Shown here one piece after another: positions 1 to 6,445 of a stretch of 15,910 bases of DNA. The stretch is from assembly GCA_021838985.1 (NCBI GenBank), contig JAKCCC010000008.1:1-15910 (forward strand). Reading direction: 5' to 3'. The stretch comes from Planctomycetota bacterium (GTDB taxonomy: Bacteria > Planctomycetota > Phycisphaerae > WQYP01). A program made the translations under genes and the position numbers. Each line of letters begins with the position of its first letter. Positions within the stretch are counted from its first letter, which is position 1. The notes under the pieces are model-generated. The model was given only the letters and a program-made list of their open reading frames with translations, searched no databases and was not told the DNA's origin.

Positions 1-171
1 CGCCGCGCTCTGCGCGCCGCCGGGGCGTTGGTCTTCGCCGCGGGCCGGGCGGTGGGCCTGAAGAGTTACACCGTCCCGGCCGCGGGCCGGCTACGCCGCG
101 GTCTGCGCTGGGTTGATCGCCCAGCGCCGTCCACCCCGAGGCGGGTGGCGGACATGGCTCCAGCCTCTTGA
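1..171 (+). CDS. C-terminal fragment of an unidentified protein (5' end outside window)
   Basis: Frame 1 is open from the window edge to a TGA at 169-171, giving 56 residues rich in Ala, Arg and Gly, with third-position GC use like the following genes. The tail contains VGLKSYTVPAAG and ends RVADMAPAS. No domain can be recognised from so short a piece. It reads in the same direction as the exporter and glycan genes that follow, so it could be the last part of a glycosyltransferase or another envelope-biosynthesis gene, but that is only context. It could also be a chance open frame in GC-rich DNA. The 184 bp between its stop and the exporter hold two repeat elements. Confidence 0.35.
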   Translation, partial: RRALRAAGALVFAAGRAVGLKSYTVPAAGRLRRGLRWVDRPAPSTPRRVADMAPAS

Positions 172-204
172 CCGCCGGGCTCAGCGCCAAGGAAGTCAAA
201 AGGA

Positions 205-288
205 CCCAGTGCGGCGAAGCCGTAACCAATACATAGTCTCCGGTCCGCGCGGAGGCTGTATGTTTTGGTTGCAGCGCCGCCGCGCTGG
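205..288. repeat. 84-bp imperfect inverted repeat (family P4)
   Basis: The left arm (205-236) contains GCGGCGAAGCCG followed by ACCAATACATAG. The right arm (256-288) is its degenerate reverse complement, reading CTGTATGTTTTGGTTGC and then a GC-rich end. The centre holds a small CTCCG/CGGAG stem. Folded, it would make one long hairpin. A solo left arm recurs at 15437-15469, so this is a dispersed element and not a one-off structure. It may be a REP- or MITE-like unit; no target-site duplication was recognised. Confidence 0.7.
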
Positions 289-315
289 CGCTTAGGCGGG
301 GACCAATCCGGGCCA

Positions 316-345
316 GGTCGCCGAAGGAGGCGACTCGACAAGGCG
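316..345. repeat. 30-bp palindromic repeat copy (family P2)
   Basis: The core is GTCGCC, a 6-nt loop, then GGCGAC (317-334), extended by TCGACAAGGCG. The 30 bp match the reverse complement of 14877-14906 at 28 of 30 positions. It lies just upstream of the exporter start. The AAGGAGG inside it (324-330) resembles a ribosome binding site but is 25 nt from the ATG, too far to serve. Confidence 0.75.
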
Positions 346-355
346 AGACGAGCCG

Positions 356-2158
356 ATGCGGATGAATGCGAGTTTTTTCCGACGACTCTGGCCGTTCGTG
401 AAACCGGCGTCGGGCCGTCTGGCCTTGATTGGCCTGCTGACGCTGGCCCAGATGACGGTTACCTTGCTGCGCCCATGGCCGTTGCAATTCGCCGTCGACG
501 GTCTATTGGCCCATAAGCATGATCTGCCCGCGTGGTGGTTCAGTTGGACCATGACCTGGCCGGACTTAGCCAAACTCGCGGCGGTGTGCGGCGCTCTGGT
601 TATTATTGTGGCGGCGCAGGGCTTGCTCGACCTGGTCATGCTCTACCACAGCGTTAAGCTGGGCCACGGCATGGTGGCCGGCCTGCGCGCCGCCTTGTAT
701 CAACACCTGCAGAAATTATCGCTGGTGTTTCACCGCCGCCGCCGCACCGGCGACCTGATCAAGCGCCTGGCCGTGGACACCTTCTCCATTCAGAGCCTGA
801 TCAACAGCCAGTTCATTCCGACGCTGGGCGCTGCGGTGACGGTGGTGCTGATGTTCGCCATCATGCTGCGGATGGACTGGATGCTGGCCCTGGTGGCGAT
901 GGCCGTGATTCCCCCCCTGCTGTTGAGCATTTTCCGCTTGAGCGGCCGCATGGAGGCGGTGGCGGCCCAGGCCCAGGAAGAGGACAGCAAAGTTTATAAC
1001 ACCATTGAAGAGGGGCTTAACGCCATGGCCCTGGTGCAGGCGCTAAGTCAGGAACCGCGCCAGGCCCAGCGTTTTCAGAAAGCCAGCGACGCCGGGCTGG
1101 CGGCCAATCTGCGGCTCTACCTCACCCAAAGCACCTTCTCGCTGCTGGTGGATATCATTACCGCCTTGGGCACCGCCGGGCTGTTATATCTGGGGGTGGT
1201 GCACGTCTGGCAAGGCCGGCTGACCGTCGGCCAACTGCTCGTGTTCCTGGCCTACCTGGCGTCGCTTTATGCACCGATTAACACCATCGTGCAGAGTTAT
1301 TCCCATGCCGCCGAATCCGTCGCCGGTCTGCATCGCGTGTTCCAGATTCTGGACGTACGCCCCGACGTGCAGGATGCTCCCCACCCCCGACCGCTGTCGT
1401 CGGCCCGGGGCCGGATTACGCTGGAGAAGGTGTGGTTCGGCTATGAACCGGGCCGTCCGATTCTGCGCGACTTGAGCCTGCAGATCGCCCCCGGCGAACA
1501 TTTGGCCGTGGTCGGCGAAACCGGCTCCGGCAAGACCACCCTGTTGGGCCTGCTGATGCGGTTTTATGATCCGTGGCAGGGGCGCATTCTGTTGGATGGT
1601 GTGGATTTGCGCGAGATCCGCCTGCGCGACCTGCGCGCTCAGAATACGCTGGTTCTGCAGGATCCAATTCTCCTGGCGGCTTCGGTGCGGGACAATCTGC
1701 GCTTCGGGCACGATCAGGCCGATGACAGCGCTGTCCAACGGGCGGCGCAGCGGGCGCGGGCGGACGGCTTCATCCGGGACCTTCCGGAGGGCTACGCCAG
1801 CGTGCTGGGCGCCAACGGCATGACCCTTTCCGGGGGGCAGCGCCAGCGCCTCGGCGTGGCCCGCGCCTTTCTGCAACGTACGCCAGTCTTCCTGCTGGAC
1901 GAACCGACCAGCGCTTTGGATGTGGCCACCGAAGCCGAATTGACCGCGGAGCTGTGCCGGCATATGCGCGGCTGCACGGTTCTGATGGTCACCCACCGCT
2001 ACAGTCTGGCCCGGCTGGCGGACCGCGTGGCGGTGGTGCGCGATGGCAGGGTGGTTGAGCACGGTACACCTGTCGAATTGATGGCCGGCGAAAGCCTCTA
2101 CCGCCGCATGGCCCAGCCGGCGCCCGGGGCGGGTGATCTGGCGACGGCGATAGTGTAG
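356..2158 (+). CDS. ABC transporter, fused permease and ATP-binding protein (MsbA-like exporter)
   Basis: A 600-residue half-transporter of the type that works as a homodimer in the inner membrane and exports lipids, lipid-linked glycans or other hydrophobic cargo. Residues 15-320 form the membrane domain with about six hydrophobic helices (roughly 21-45, 73-95, 153-172, 175-195, 262-284, 292-312). The nucleotide-binding domain follows: Walker A GETGSGKT (387-394), Q-loop Gln435, signature LSGGQ (491-495), Walker B VFLLDEP (511-517, catalytic Glu516) and switch His547. All ATPase residues are present, so it should be active. Length is normal for the family. The start could be ATG 356 or ATG 362; neither has a strong ribosome binding site. 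The acyltransferase and glycosyltransferase genes downstream suggest a modified glycan or glycolipid as cargo, but the substrate cannot be read from the sequence. Confidence 0.93.
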   Translation: MRMNASFFRRLWPFVKPASGRLALIGLLTLAQMTVTLLRPWPLQFAVDGLLAHKHDLPAWWFSWTMTWPDLAKLAAVCGALVIIVAAQGLLDLVMLYHSVKLGHGMVAGLRAALYQHLQKLSLVFHRRRRTGDLIKRLAVDTFSIQSLINSQFIPTLGAAVTVVLMFAIMLRMDWMLALVAMAVIPPLLLSIFRLSGRMEAVAAQAQEEDSKVYNTIEEGLNAMALVQALSQEPRQAQRFQKASDAGLAANLRLYLTQSTFSLLVDIITALGTAGLLYLGVVHVWQGRLTVGQLLVFLAYLASLYAPINTIVQSYSHAAESVAGLHRVFQILDVRPDVQDAPHPRPLSSARGRITLEKVWFGYEPGRPILRDLSLQIAPGEHLAVVGETGSGKTTLLGLLMRFYDPWQGRILLDGVDLREIRLRDLRAQNTLVLQDPILLAASVRDNLRFGHDQADDSAVQRAAQRARADGFIRDLPEGYASVLGANGMTLSGGQRQRLGVARAFLQRTPVFLLDEPTSALDVATEAELTAELCRHMRGCTVLMVTHRYSLARLADRVAVVRDGRVVEHGTPVELMAGESLYRRMAQPAPGAGDLATAIV

Positions 2159-2172
2159 CCGCGACCCGTGAC

Positions 2173-2305
2173 GGAAGTTGGAAGTCGGCAGTTAGAGGTT
2201 AGGAGTTAGGAGTTAGCAGTTAGAAGCTGGGAGCTCGAAGTTAGAACTCAGAAGTCCGCCCCCATCTATTCCAACTTCCAACTTCTGACTTCTTGCTCCT
2301 AACTT
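2173..2305. repeat. Two opposed arrays of phased 7-bp repeats (family H7)
   Basis: From 2173 to 2256 there are twelve contiguous heptamers in exact 7-bp phase, with a consensus close to RGRAGTT (for example AGGAGTT twice at 2201-2214). From 2271 to 2305 there are five heptamers of the reverse complement type (CCAACTT, CCAACTT, CTGACTT, CTTGCTC, CTAACTT), perhaps preceded by a degenerate one at 2264. The two arrays face each other across a short GC-rich spacer and could pair into a hairpin. They fill the gap between the exporter and the first acyltransferase. Confidence 0.85.
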
Positions 2306-2325
2306 CTCCGCGGTGTCCAGTGGTC

Positions 2326-2360
2326 AGAAACCAGAAACCAAAAACCAAAAACCAGAAACC
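2326..2360. repeat. Array of five 7-bp repeats, RAAAACC type (family H7)
   Basis: Five perfectly phased heptamers: AGAAACC twice, AAAAACC twice, AGAAACC once. If the downstream acyltransferase started upstream of here, the array would be translated as a QKPKTKNQKP-like run, which argues for a start at GTG 2371 instead. Confidence 0.85.
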
Positions 2361-2370
2361 CGCCAACGGC

Positions 2371-2913
2371 GTGTGGGATTCCGGTCCGCTGCCCACAGGG
2401 GTGCGGGCGGGGTCCAATACCCGCATCATCGGCAGCCAGGCGTTCCGGCGTTTTCGCGCCCATGGCGGGGCGGCTCTGCAAATCGGGGCCAACTGCACCT
2501 TGGACGGAGTGCAGTTCTCTGTCGGCCCGGCGGGCCGGGTAGGCATCGGCGACTACTGCTACTTCACCAGCGCCATCCTGATGTGTGAACAGGAAATGCG
2601 CATCGGCAACTATGTGCTGATCGGCTGGAATGCGGTCATTGCCGACAGCGATTTCCACCCGCTGGAACCAGCGCAGCGCATCGCCGACGCCATCGCCTGC
2701 GCCCCCGGCGCGGCGGAAAAAACGCGCCCCCCGGTATTGTGCCGGCCGGTGGTGATTGAAGATGACGTCTGGATCGGGCCGAACGTGGTCATCCTGAAAG
2801 GCGTACATGTCGGGCGCGGCGCCTGGATCAGCCCTGGCAGCGTGGTGACCCGTGATGTACCGGCCGGGGCAGCCGTCGCCGGCAATCCCGCCCGGCTGGT
2901 GGAGCCGCCATGA
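2371..2913 (+). CDS. Acyltransferase, left-handed beta-helix (hexapeptide repeat) family, catalytic copy
   Basis: About 180 residues from GTG 2371. The frame stays open to TTG 2293, with another GTG at 2320, but that extension is made of 7-bp repeats and no start has a clear ribosome binding site. The similarity to the next gene begins at the Trp just after GTG 2371 (WDSGPLP versus WHPGTIP). Hexapeptide turns such as VGIGDYCYF, MRIGNYVLIGWNAVI, VVIEDDVWIGPNVVI and VHVGRGAWIS form the helix, and it ends with the family's VTRDVPAGAAVAGNPARLV. The DSDFHP motif after the first coils carries the probable catalytic histidine of the maltose/galactoside O-acetyltransferase group. Such enzymes move acetyl or another acyl group from CoA to a sugar and act as cytoplasmic trimers. 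The neighbours suggest a glycan substrate. Confidence 0.85.
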   Translation: MWDSGPLPTGVRAGSNTRIIGSQAFRRFRAHGGAALQIGANCTLDGVQFSVGPAGRVGIGDYCYFTSAILMCEQEMRIGNYVLIGWNAVIADSDFHPLEPAQRIADAIACAPGAAEKTRPPVLCRPVVIEDDVWIGPNVVILKGVHVGRGAWISPGSVVTRDVPAGAAVAGNPARLVEPP

Positions 2914-3530
2914 CCGCCCGCACTCTTCCTTGGGACTGGCATCCAGGGACGATTCCCGACAATGTCAGCCTGGCTGACGGCGCCTATCTGGAAACGACGT
3001 ACAGTTTTCATCGGTTTCGCAGCCGGCGGCGGGATGCCCTTATTTTGGGCGCGCACAGCGCTGCCTATATGGGTTGCATGTTTGATCTTGGTCCCCGGGC
3101 GACTTTTCACGTGGGGCGCTACAGCCTGCTTAATGGCTTGTGGCTGATCTGCGATCAAAGCGTGACCGTCGGCGATTATTGCCTGATCGCCTGGAATGTC
3201 GTGATCATGGACAATTACCGCGCCAGCCGCGTTGCTCAGCGGCGGCGCCGGATGCTGCGGCACTTTGCGCTGCGGCGCGATTCGGATATACTCCAAGCCG
3301 TAAGACCCCGTCCCGTGCACCTGGGCCGGAACGTCTGGGTGGGTTTCGACAGCTGCATTTTGCCCGGGGTACATATTGGCGATGGCGCGGTGATCGGCGC
3401 CCGGTCAGTGGTGGATCAGGATGTGCCGCCGTATGTGGTCTGGGCCGGCAATCCGGCCCGGCTGATTCGCCGTCTGACCGTCCCGGGAGATGGAAGTTGT
3501 CCGAACCCAGCTCAACCCAACCGCGCGTGA
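2910..3530 (+). CDS. Acyltransferase paralogue, left-handed beta-helix family, lacking the usual histidine
   Basis: 206 residues, starting at an ATG that overlaps the previous stop (ATGA), so translation of the two is probably coupled. It aligns with the preceding protein along its length: GDYCLIAWNVVIMD matches GNYVLIGWNAVIAD, VHLGRNVWVGFDSCIL matches VVIEDDVWIGPNVVIL, and both end WAGNPARL or VAGNPARL. The segment that carries DSDFHP in the first copy reads DNYRASR here, so the expected catalytic histidine is absent and a basic insert (AQRRRRMLRHF) follows. It could be a non-catalytic partner in a mixed trimer, an enzyme using a different residue, or a copy with altered specificity. The last codons overlap the start region of the glycosyltransferase. 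Confidence 0.85.
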   Translation: MTARTLPWDWHPGTIPDNVSLADGAYLETTYSFHRFRSRRRDALILGAHSAAYMGCMFDLGPRATFHVGRYSLLNGLWLICDQSVTVGDYCLIAWNVVIMDNYRASRVAQRRRRMLRHFALRRDSDILQAVRPRPVHLGRNVWVGFDSCILPGVHIGDGAVIGARSVVDQDVPPYVVWAGNPARLIRRLTVPGDGSCPNPAQPNRA

Positions 3531-4672
3531 TCGTGTTCGGCCTTCTGTTCTGGTTTCCACTGGCCGGAGTGACCTGGCAATTCCTGCATTTTCTGCTGGG
3601 ACTCCGCCGGCTTGGTTACGACCCGTATTATGTCGAAGACTCCGCCCGCTGGGTCTATGATCCGAACCGACGTGATTTGACGCCAGATGCCAACGCCAAT
3701 ATCCGCGCGGTGGCGCCCGTTCTGGAGGCCTACGGGTTGGGCGAGCGTTGGGCGTACCGCGGCTGCTATGAAGGCGGGCAATGTTACGGCTTAACCGAGC
3801 CGCAACTGGCCGAACTTTATCGCAACTGCGACGTGCTGTTTAATGTTACCGGGGCCCAGGAATTGCGGAATGAGCATCGACAATGCCCGGTGCGGGTATA
3901 TCTGGAAACCGATCCAGTGGTTTCGCAGATTCAGGTGGCCCAGGGCGAGGCGAAGACCATCGCCGCGCTTGATGCGCACACGCATCATTTCACATATGGG
4001 GAAAATTTAGGCGCCCCGGACTGCCGGCTGCCGGTGGGCCGCTATCACTGGCGCCCGACGCGCCAACCGGTGTTGCTGGATTGGTGGGATAATGGCCAGG
4101 CGCTCGGCGGGGAAGCTTACAACACCATCGCGACGTGGAAAAATATCGGACGCGATATTATCTATCGGGGAGAAACTTATTACTGGTCCAAAGACCGGGA
4201 GTTTTTGAAATTTATTGAGCTGCCGCAACGTGTCCGCAGCCCGCTGGAGCTGGCGGTGGGTGTGGACGCGCCCACCCGGCGGCTCCTGGAATCCCAGGGC
4301 TGGCGGTTGGCCGACCCGGTTCATATTTCACGTGATATGGATCGCTATCGGCAATACATCCAGCAGGCCCGCGGAGAATTCACCGTGGCCAAAGATCAAA
4401 ATATCCGCCTGCGCAGCGGTTGGTTTTCCGACCGCAGCGCCTGTTACCTGGCGGCCGGTCGGCCGGTGATTACCCAGGCCACGGGTTTTCACCATCAGCT
4501 GCCGACGGGGCGCGGCCTGTTCGGATTTGAAACGCTGGGAGATATTATCACGGCAATGGAGGCCATCGAAAGCGATTACGCCGGCCATTGTCGTGCCGCG
4601 CGCGAAATTGCCGCCGAATATTTCGCGGCGGAAAAAGTGCTGAGCCGGGTGCTAGCCGAAATCGGATGTTAA
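3497..4672 (+). CDS. Glycosyltransferase (GT-B-like, group 1 type C-terminal domain)
   Basis: About 391 residues from TTG 3497, which has GGGAG at 3484-3488 at suitable spacing. GTG 3527 is the alternative; it overlaps the previous stop as GTGA and would give 381 residues beginning MIVFG. The N-terminal part has a nucleotide-fold-like opening (VIVFGLLFWFPLAGVTWQ) and a motif LRRLGYDPYYVEDS. The C-terminal part has the donor-binding pattern of GT-B enzymes: LRSGWFSDRSACYLAAGRPVI, then TGRGLFGFETLGDIITAMEAI and a terminal helix. It probably adds a sugar from a nucleotide-sugar donor to the glycan modified by the adjacent acyltransferases. Donor and acceptor cannot be told from the sequence. The frame is open far upstream of 3497, but that part overlaps the acyltransferase and is not real. 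Confidence 0.82.
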   Translation: MSEPSSTQPRVIVFGLLFWFPLAGVTWQFLHFLLGLRRLGYDPYYVEDSARWVYDPNRRDLTPDANANIRAVAPVLEAYGLGERWAYRGCYEGGQCYGLTEPQLAELYRNCDVLFNVTGAQELRNEHRQCPVRVYLETDPVVSQIQVAQGEAKTIAALDAHTHHFTYGENLGAPDCRLPVGRYHWRPTRQPVLLDWWDNGQALGGEAYNTIATWKNIGRDIIYRGETYYWSKDREFLKFIELPQRVRSPLELAVGVDAPTRRLLESQGWRLADPVHISRDMDRYRQYIQQARGEFTVAKDQNIRLRSGWFSDRSACYLAAGRPVITQATGFHHQLPTGRGLFGFETLGDIITAMEAIESDYAGHCRAAREIAAEYFAAEKVLSRVLAEIGC

Positions 4673-4809
4673 AAGCCGCCCGGTCCACTCCGCCGCCCGG
4701 CGCCGGGAAGCCGAAGGTGGCGCCACGGCGCGGCCTGCGGGCTACGAAAAGGACTGGTCCGATGGTGCATCTCATGGGCGCGAAACTCTTTCGCTGGAAA
4801 CGGCGCTAG
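4666..4809 (+). CDS. Possible small basic protein, 47 residues
   Basis: An ATG at 4666 overlaps the last 7 bp of the glycosyltransferase, and the frame runs to TAG 4807-4809, four bases before the first possible start of the deacetylase, so it fills the gap exactly. The product is strongly basic (KAARSTPPPGAGKPKVAPRR, ending GAKLFRWKRR). It resembles no family I know, has no clear ribosome binding site, and includes a GTGGCGCCAC palindrome. It may be a real small gene in the operon or just GC-rich spacer; I favour spacer slightly. Confidence 0.2.
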   Translation: MLKAARSTPPPGAGKPKVAPRRGLRATKRTGPMVHLMGAKLFRWKRR

Positions 4810-4818
4810 GAATTGTCC

Positions 4819-5640
4819 GTGGCTTCCAGACAAAGTTTAGCCCAAGGTCCTTGCGTGCGGTCTGGCGATCGGGAGATTCCGACGGCGGTCCACCGGCTGC
4901 CCCGCGTGATCGTCAATGCGGATGACTTTGGTAAAAGCGCCGGCATTAATCGCGGCATCATCCAGGCCCACGAGCAGGGCCTCGTTACGAGCGCCAGCCT
5001 GATGGTCTGGAAGGCGGCGGCCGAGACGGCGGCCCGGCTGGCCTTGGAGCATCCCCGGCTGGGGGTGGGCTTGCATCTGGATTTCGGTTCATGGACTTTG
5101 CGCGATGGGCAATGGGTTCCGGTGGATACGGTCGTGGAGCTTGGCGATGCCGCCGTCGTGCGCCGGGAATTACAGCGCCAGCTGGATCGTTTCACGGATC
5201 TGCTGCGTCGGCCGCCCAGCCACCTGGATTCGCATCAACATCGACATTTAGAAGAGCCGCTGCGCTCCCTCGCGGGCGCCATGGCGGCGGATTTACAAAT
5301 TCCCCTGCGGCAGGTGTCGGGGCCGGTGCACTACTGCGGCCTGTTCTTCGGGATGGATGAACATGGCCGCGCGTTTCCGGCTAACATTACCCCCGCCGCT
5401 CTGGTGCGGTTGCTTGAAAATCCGCCGGCGGACCTTACCGAGATCGCCTGCCACCCGGCGGCGGCGATTGATTTCGTGTCGCTCTACGCGGAACAACGCC
5501 TGCAGGAATTGCAGACGCTCTGTGATCCCCAGGTACGCGCCGCGGCGGCACGGGTGCATCTGTGTTCGTTTGCCGACCTGCCGGCCGGCGCCCTGCCCGC
5601 GCCCGCTTCCCCAAGCACCGCGTTTCAACGCGGTGAATGA
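4819..5640 (+). CDS. YdjC/ChbG-family carbohydrate deacetylase
   Basis: A polysaccharide-deacetylase-like (beta/alpha barrel) metal enzyme that removes acetyl groups from N-acetylated sugars; relatives act on chitooligosaccharides (ChbG) or in hopanoid side-chain synthesis (HpnK). Counting from TTG 4813 (275 residues), metal and catalytic motifs are NADDFG (35-40), GLHLD with His88, SHQHRH with His141 and His143, and CHP with His214, so the active site looks complete. GTG 4819 is preferred because AGGA lies 7 nt before it; GTG 4906, just before IVNADDFG, is another option because ChbG proteins often begin there. It follows the glycan genes on the same strand and may trim a sugar for them. The last ten codons and the stop lie within or beside a CACCGCG hairpin repeat, so the extreme C-terminus looks repeat-derived. 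Confidence 0.88.
   Translation: MASRQSLAQGPCVRSGDREIPTAVHRLPRVIVNADDFGKSAGINRGIIQAHEQGLVTSASLMVWKAAAETAARLALEHPRLGVGLHLDFGSWTLRDGQWVPVDTVVELGDAAVVRRELQRQLDRFTDLLRRPPSHLDSHQHRHLEEPLRSLAGAMAADLQIPLRQVSGPVHYCGLFFGMDEHGRAFPANITPAALVRLLENPPADLTEIACHPAAAIDFVSLYAEQRLQELQTLCDPQVRAAAARVHLCSFADLPAGALPAPASPSTAFQRGE
5613..5640. repeat. CACCGCG hairpin repeat (family P3), overlapping a gene end
   Basis: CACCGCG (5616-5622), loop TTTCAA, CGCGGTG (5629-5635): a perfect 7-bp stem, in the opposite orientation to the copies at 5894 and 5985 (its complement reads TTCACCGCGTTGAAACGCGG). It covers the last codons of the deacetylase. A decayed copy lies at 5701-5721 (CACCGCG...CGCAGCA). Confidence 0.7.
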
Positions 5641-5787
5641 ACCTGGCGAGATTGCGGTGATGGAAGGTCTGTTCGGTGTCGCTGGGCGCCCGTATAAAAG
5701 CACCGCGATTTAACGCAGCACTTGAACTCGGGCGCTGCGCGGTACTCCAAGTGGCGCCGCAGCGCACCGCAAGCACCGAGGCTGCGG

Positions 5788-5801
5788 GTCGCCGTAGCGA
5801 C
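5788..5801. repeat. GTCGC palindrome (family P2)
   Basis: GTCGC, CGTA, GCGAC, followed by TCG. With its flanks it closely matches the reverse complement of 13491-13510 (GGTCGCTGTAGCGACTCG there, GGTCGCCGTAGCGACTCG here). Confidence 0.65.
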
Positions 5802-5890
5802 TCGTCCGCGGCGACCTGGCGAACGGCCGTGGCCGGAACGCACGGTACCCTCGCGGCCCGGCAGCGCGAGGAAAATACAGCGTCCCTCCC

Positions 5891-5971
5891 GTTCACCGTG
5901 CTGAAGCACGGTGCTTGCTATTCTGTTCGCCTTCAGCACCCTTAAAAGCTGGAACCTAAAACCTAAAACCC
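5891..5971. repeat. Composite repeat unit 1: P3 hairpin plus 7-bp array
   Basis: A perfect 8-bp stem CACCGTGC/GCACGGTG with TGAA loop (5894-5913), a 37-bp spacer (5914-5950), and four H7 heptamers (5944-5971: AAAAGCT, GGAACCT, AAAACCT, AAAACCC). The same order of parts follows directly in unit 2. Confidence 0.75.
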
Positions 5972-5981
5972 ACTTGCTTCC

Positions 5982-6089
5982 GTTCACCGTGCTGAAGGTC
6001 GCCCTAGCGACTCTTCGACACGGTGCTTGCAATTCCGTTAACTTTTAGCATCCTTGAAATCTAAAACCTGGAATCTCAAACCTAACCTC
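5982..6089. repeat. Composite repeat unit 2, with a P2 palindrome inside the hairpin loop
   Basis: Same arrangement as unit 1. The left arm CACCGTGC and TGAA (5985-5996) match unit 1 exactly. Then 21 extra bases (5998-6018), including the palindrome GTCGC-CCTA-GCGAC, separate it from the right arm CACGGTG (6019-6025). The 37-bp spacer (6026-6062) matches unit 1 at about 28 of 37 positions, and five H7 heptamers run from 6055 to 6089. Confidence 0.75.
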
Positions 6090-6106
6090 ACCTTTATCGG
6101 TTCCGC

Positions 6107-6355
6107 GGGTGTGGCCAGATTTTGTGGGCGGGGCACCCGGGGCGGCGCTGCACTCTGCCCCGGTCCGCGCAGGGGCGGAGTAGTTTACTCGCTCCCGGCG
6201 ACCTTCGGCGGACTTGTGCTAAGCCGCAAGTCGCCGCCGAGAGACCGTTAGGCGACTCGACAAACCCTGCCCGCCCGCTGGCGGGGTGAGCGGCTTGGCA
6301 GCGGAGGCCGTGGTTGGCCGCCGCCCCGGCTTTGCCACAAATTATCACCACACCC
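6107..6355. repeat. 249-bp element with 21-bp inverted ends (family P5)
   Basis: The left end reads GGGTGTGGCCAGATTTTGTG (6107 on) and the right end CCACAAATTATCACCACACC (6335 on). The two 21-bp ends match as inverted repeats at about 17 of 21 positions. A second, shorter element with the same ends lies at 8004-8092. The interior is GC-rich and contains P2-like palindromes. It encodes nothing recognisable, so it is MITE-like in form. Confidence 0.6.
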
Positions 6356-6397
6356 GGTTCTGCTGCCCGTCGGCAGCGCCGGTGGCCATTTTCACGG

Positions 6398-6418
6398 TGG
6401 AAATCTAAAATTGAAATG
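6398..6418. repeat. Short 7-bp repeat array (family H7)
   Basis: Three phased heptamers, TGGAAAT, CTAAAAT and TGAAATG, just before the dehydrogenase leader. They are degenerate compared with the other arrays. Confidence 0.4.
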
Positions 6419-6431
6419 TGGCGAGATAGAC

Positions 6432-6436
6432 GGAGG
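6432..6436 (+). promoter_or_regulatory. Shine-Dalgarno site deciding the dehydrogenase start
   Basis: GGAGG lies 9 nt before GTG 6446. This favours that start over ATG 6416 or the longer open frame from 6314, whose first codons lie in the P5 element. Confidence 0.65.
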
Positions 6437-6445
6437 CTTGGCAAC

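Larger units (their letters stand above)
5641..6445. other. 805-bp gene-free spacer filled with repeats
   Basis: No convincing coding frame exists on either strand: the short open frames have no recognisable motif, and most run through palindromes. From left to right it holds a decayed P3 hairpin (5701-5721), a P2 palindrome (5788-5801), two tandem composite units (5891-5971 and 5982-6089), a P5 element with inverted ends (6107-6355), a short H7 array (6398-6418) and the ribosome binding site of the dehydrogenase. A hairpin inside the P5 element pairs 6207-6216 with 6227-6235. The deacetylase and the dehydrogenase are therefore probably separate transcription units. Confidence 0.7.

Noticed and set aside
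1184..2062. A 292-residue open frame antisense to the ABC transporter
   Set aside because: It is the shadow of the exporter coding sequence in GC-rich DNA, with no recognisable domain.
3140..3496. Upstream extension of the glycosyltransferase frame
   Set aside because: It overlaps the second acyltransferase for over 350 bp in another frame and carries no glycosyltransferase motif.
5788..6030. Repeat cluster considered as a CRISPR array
   Set aside because: Units are palindromic and differ in length, and the spacing is not regular.
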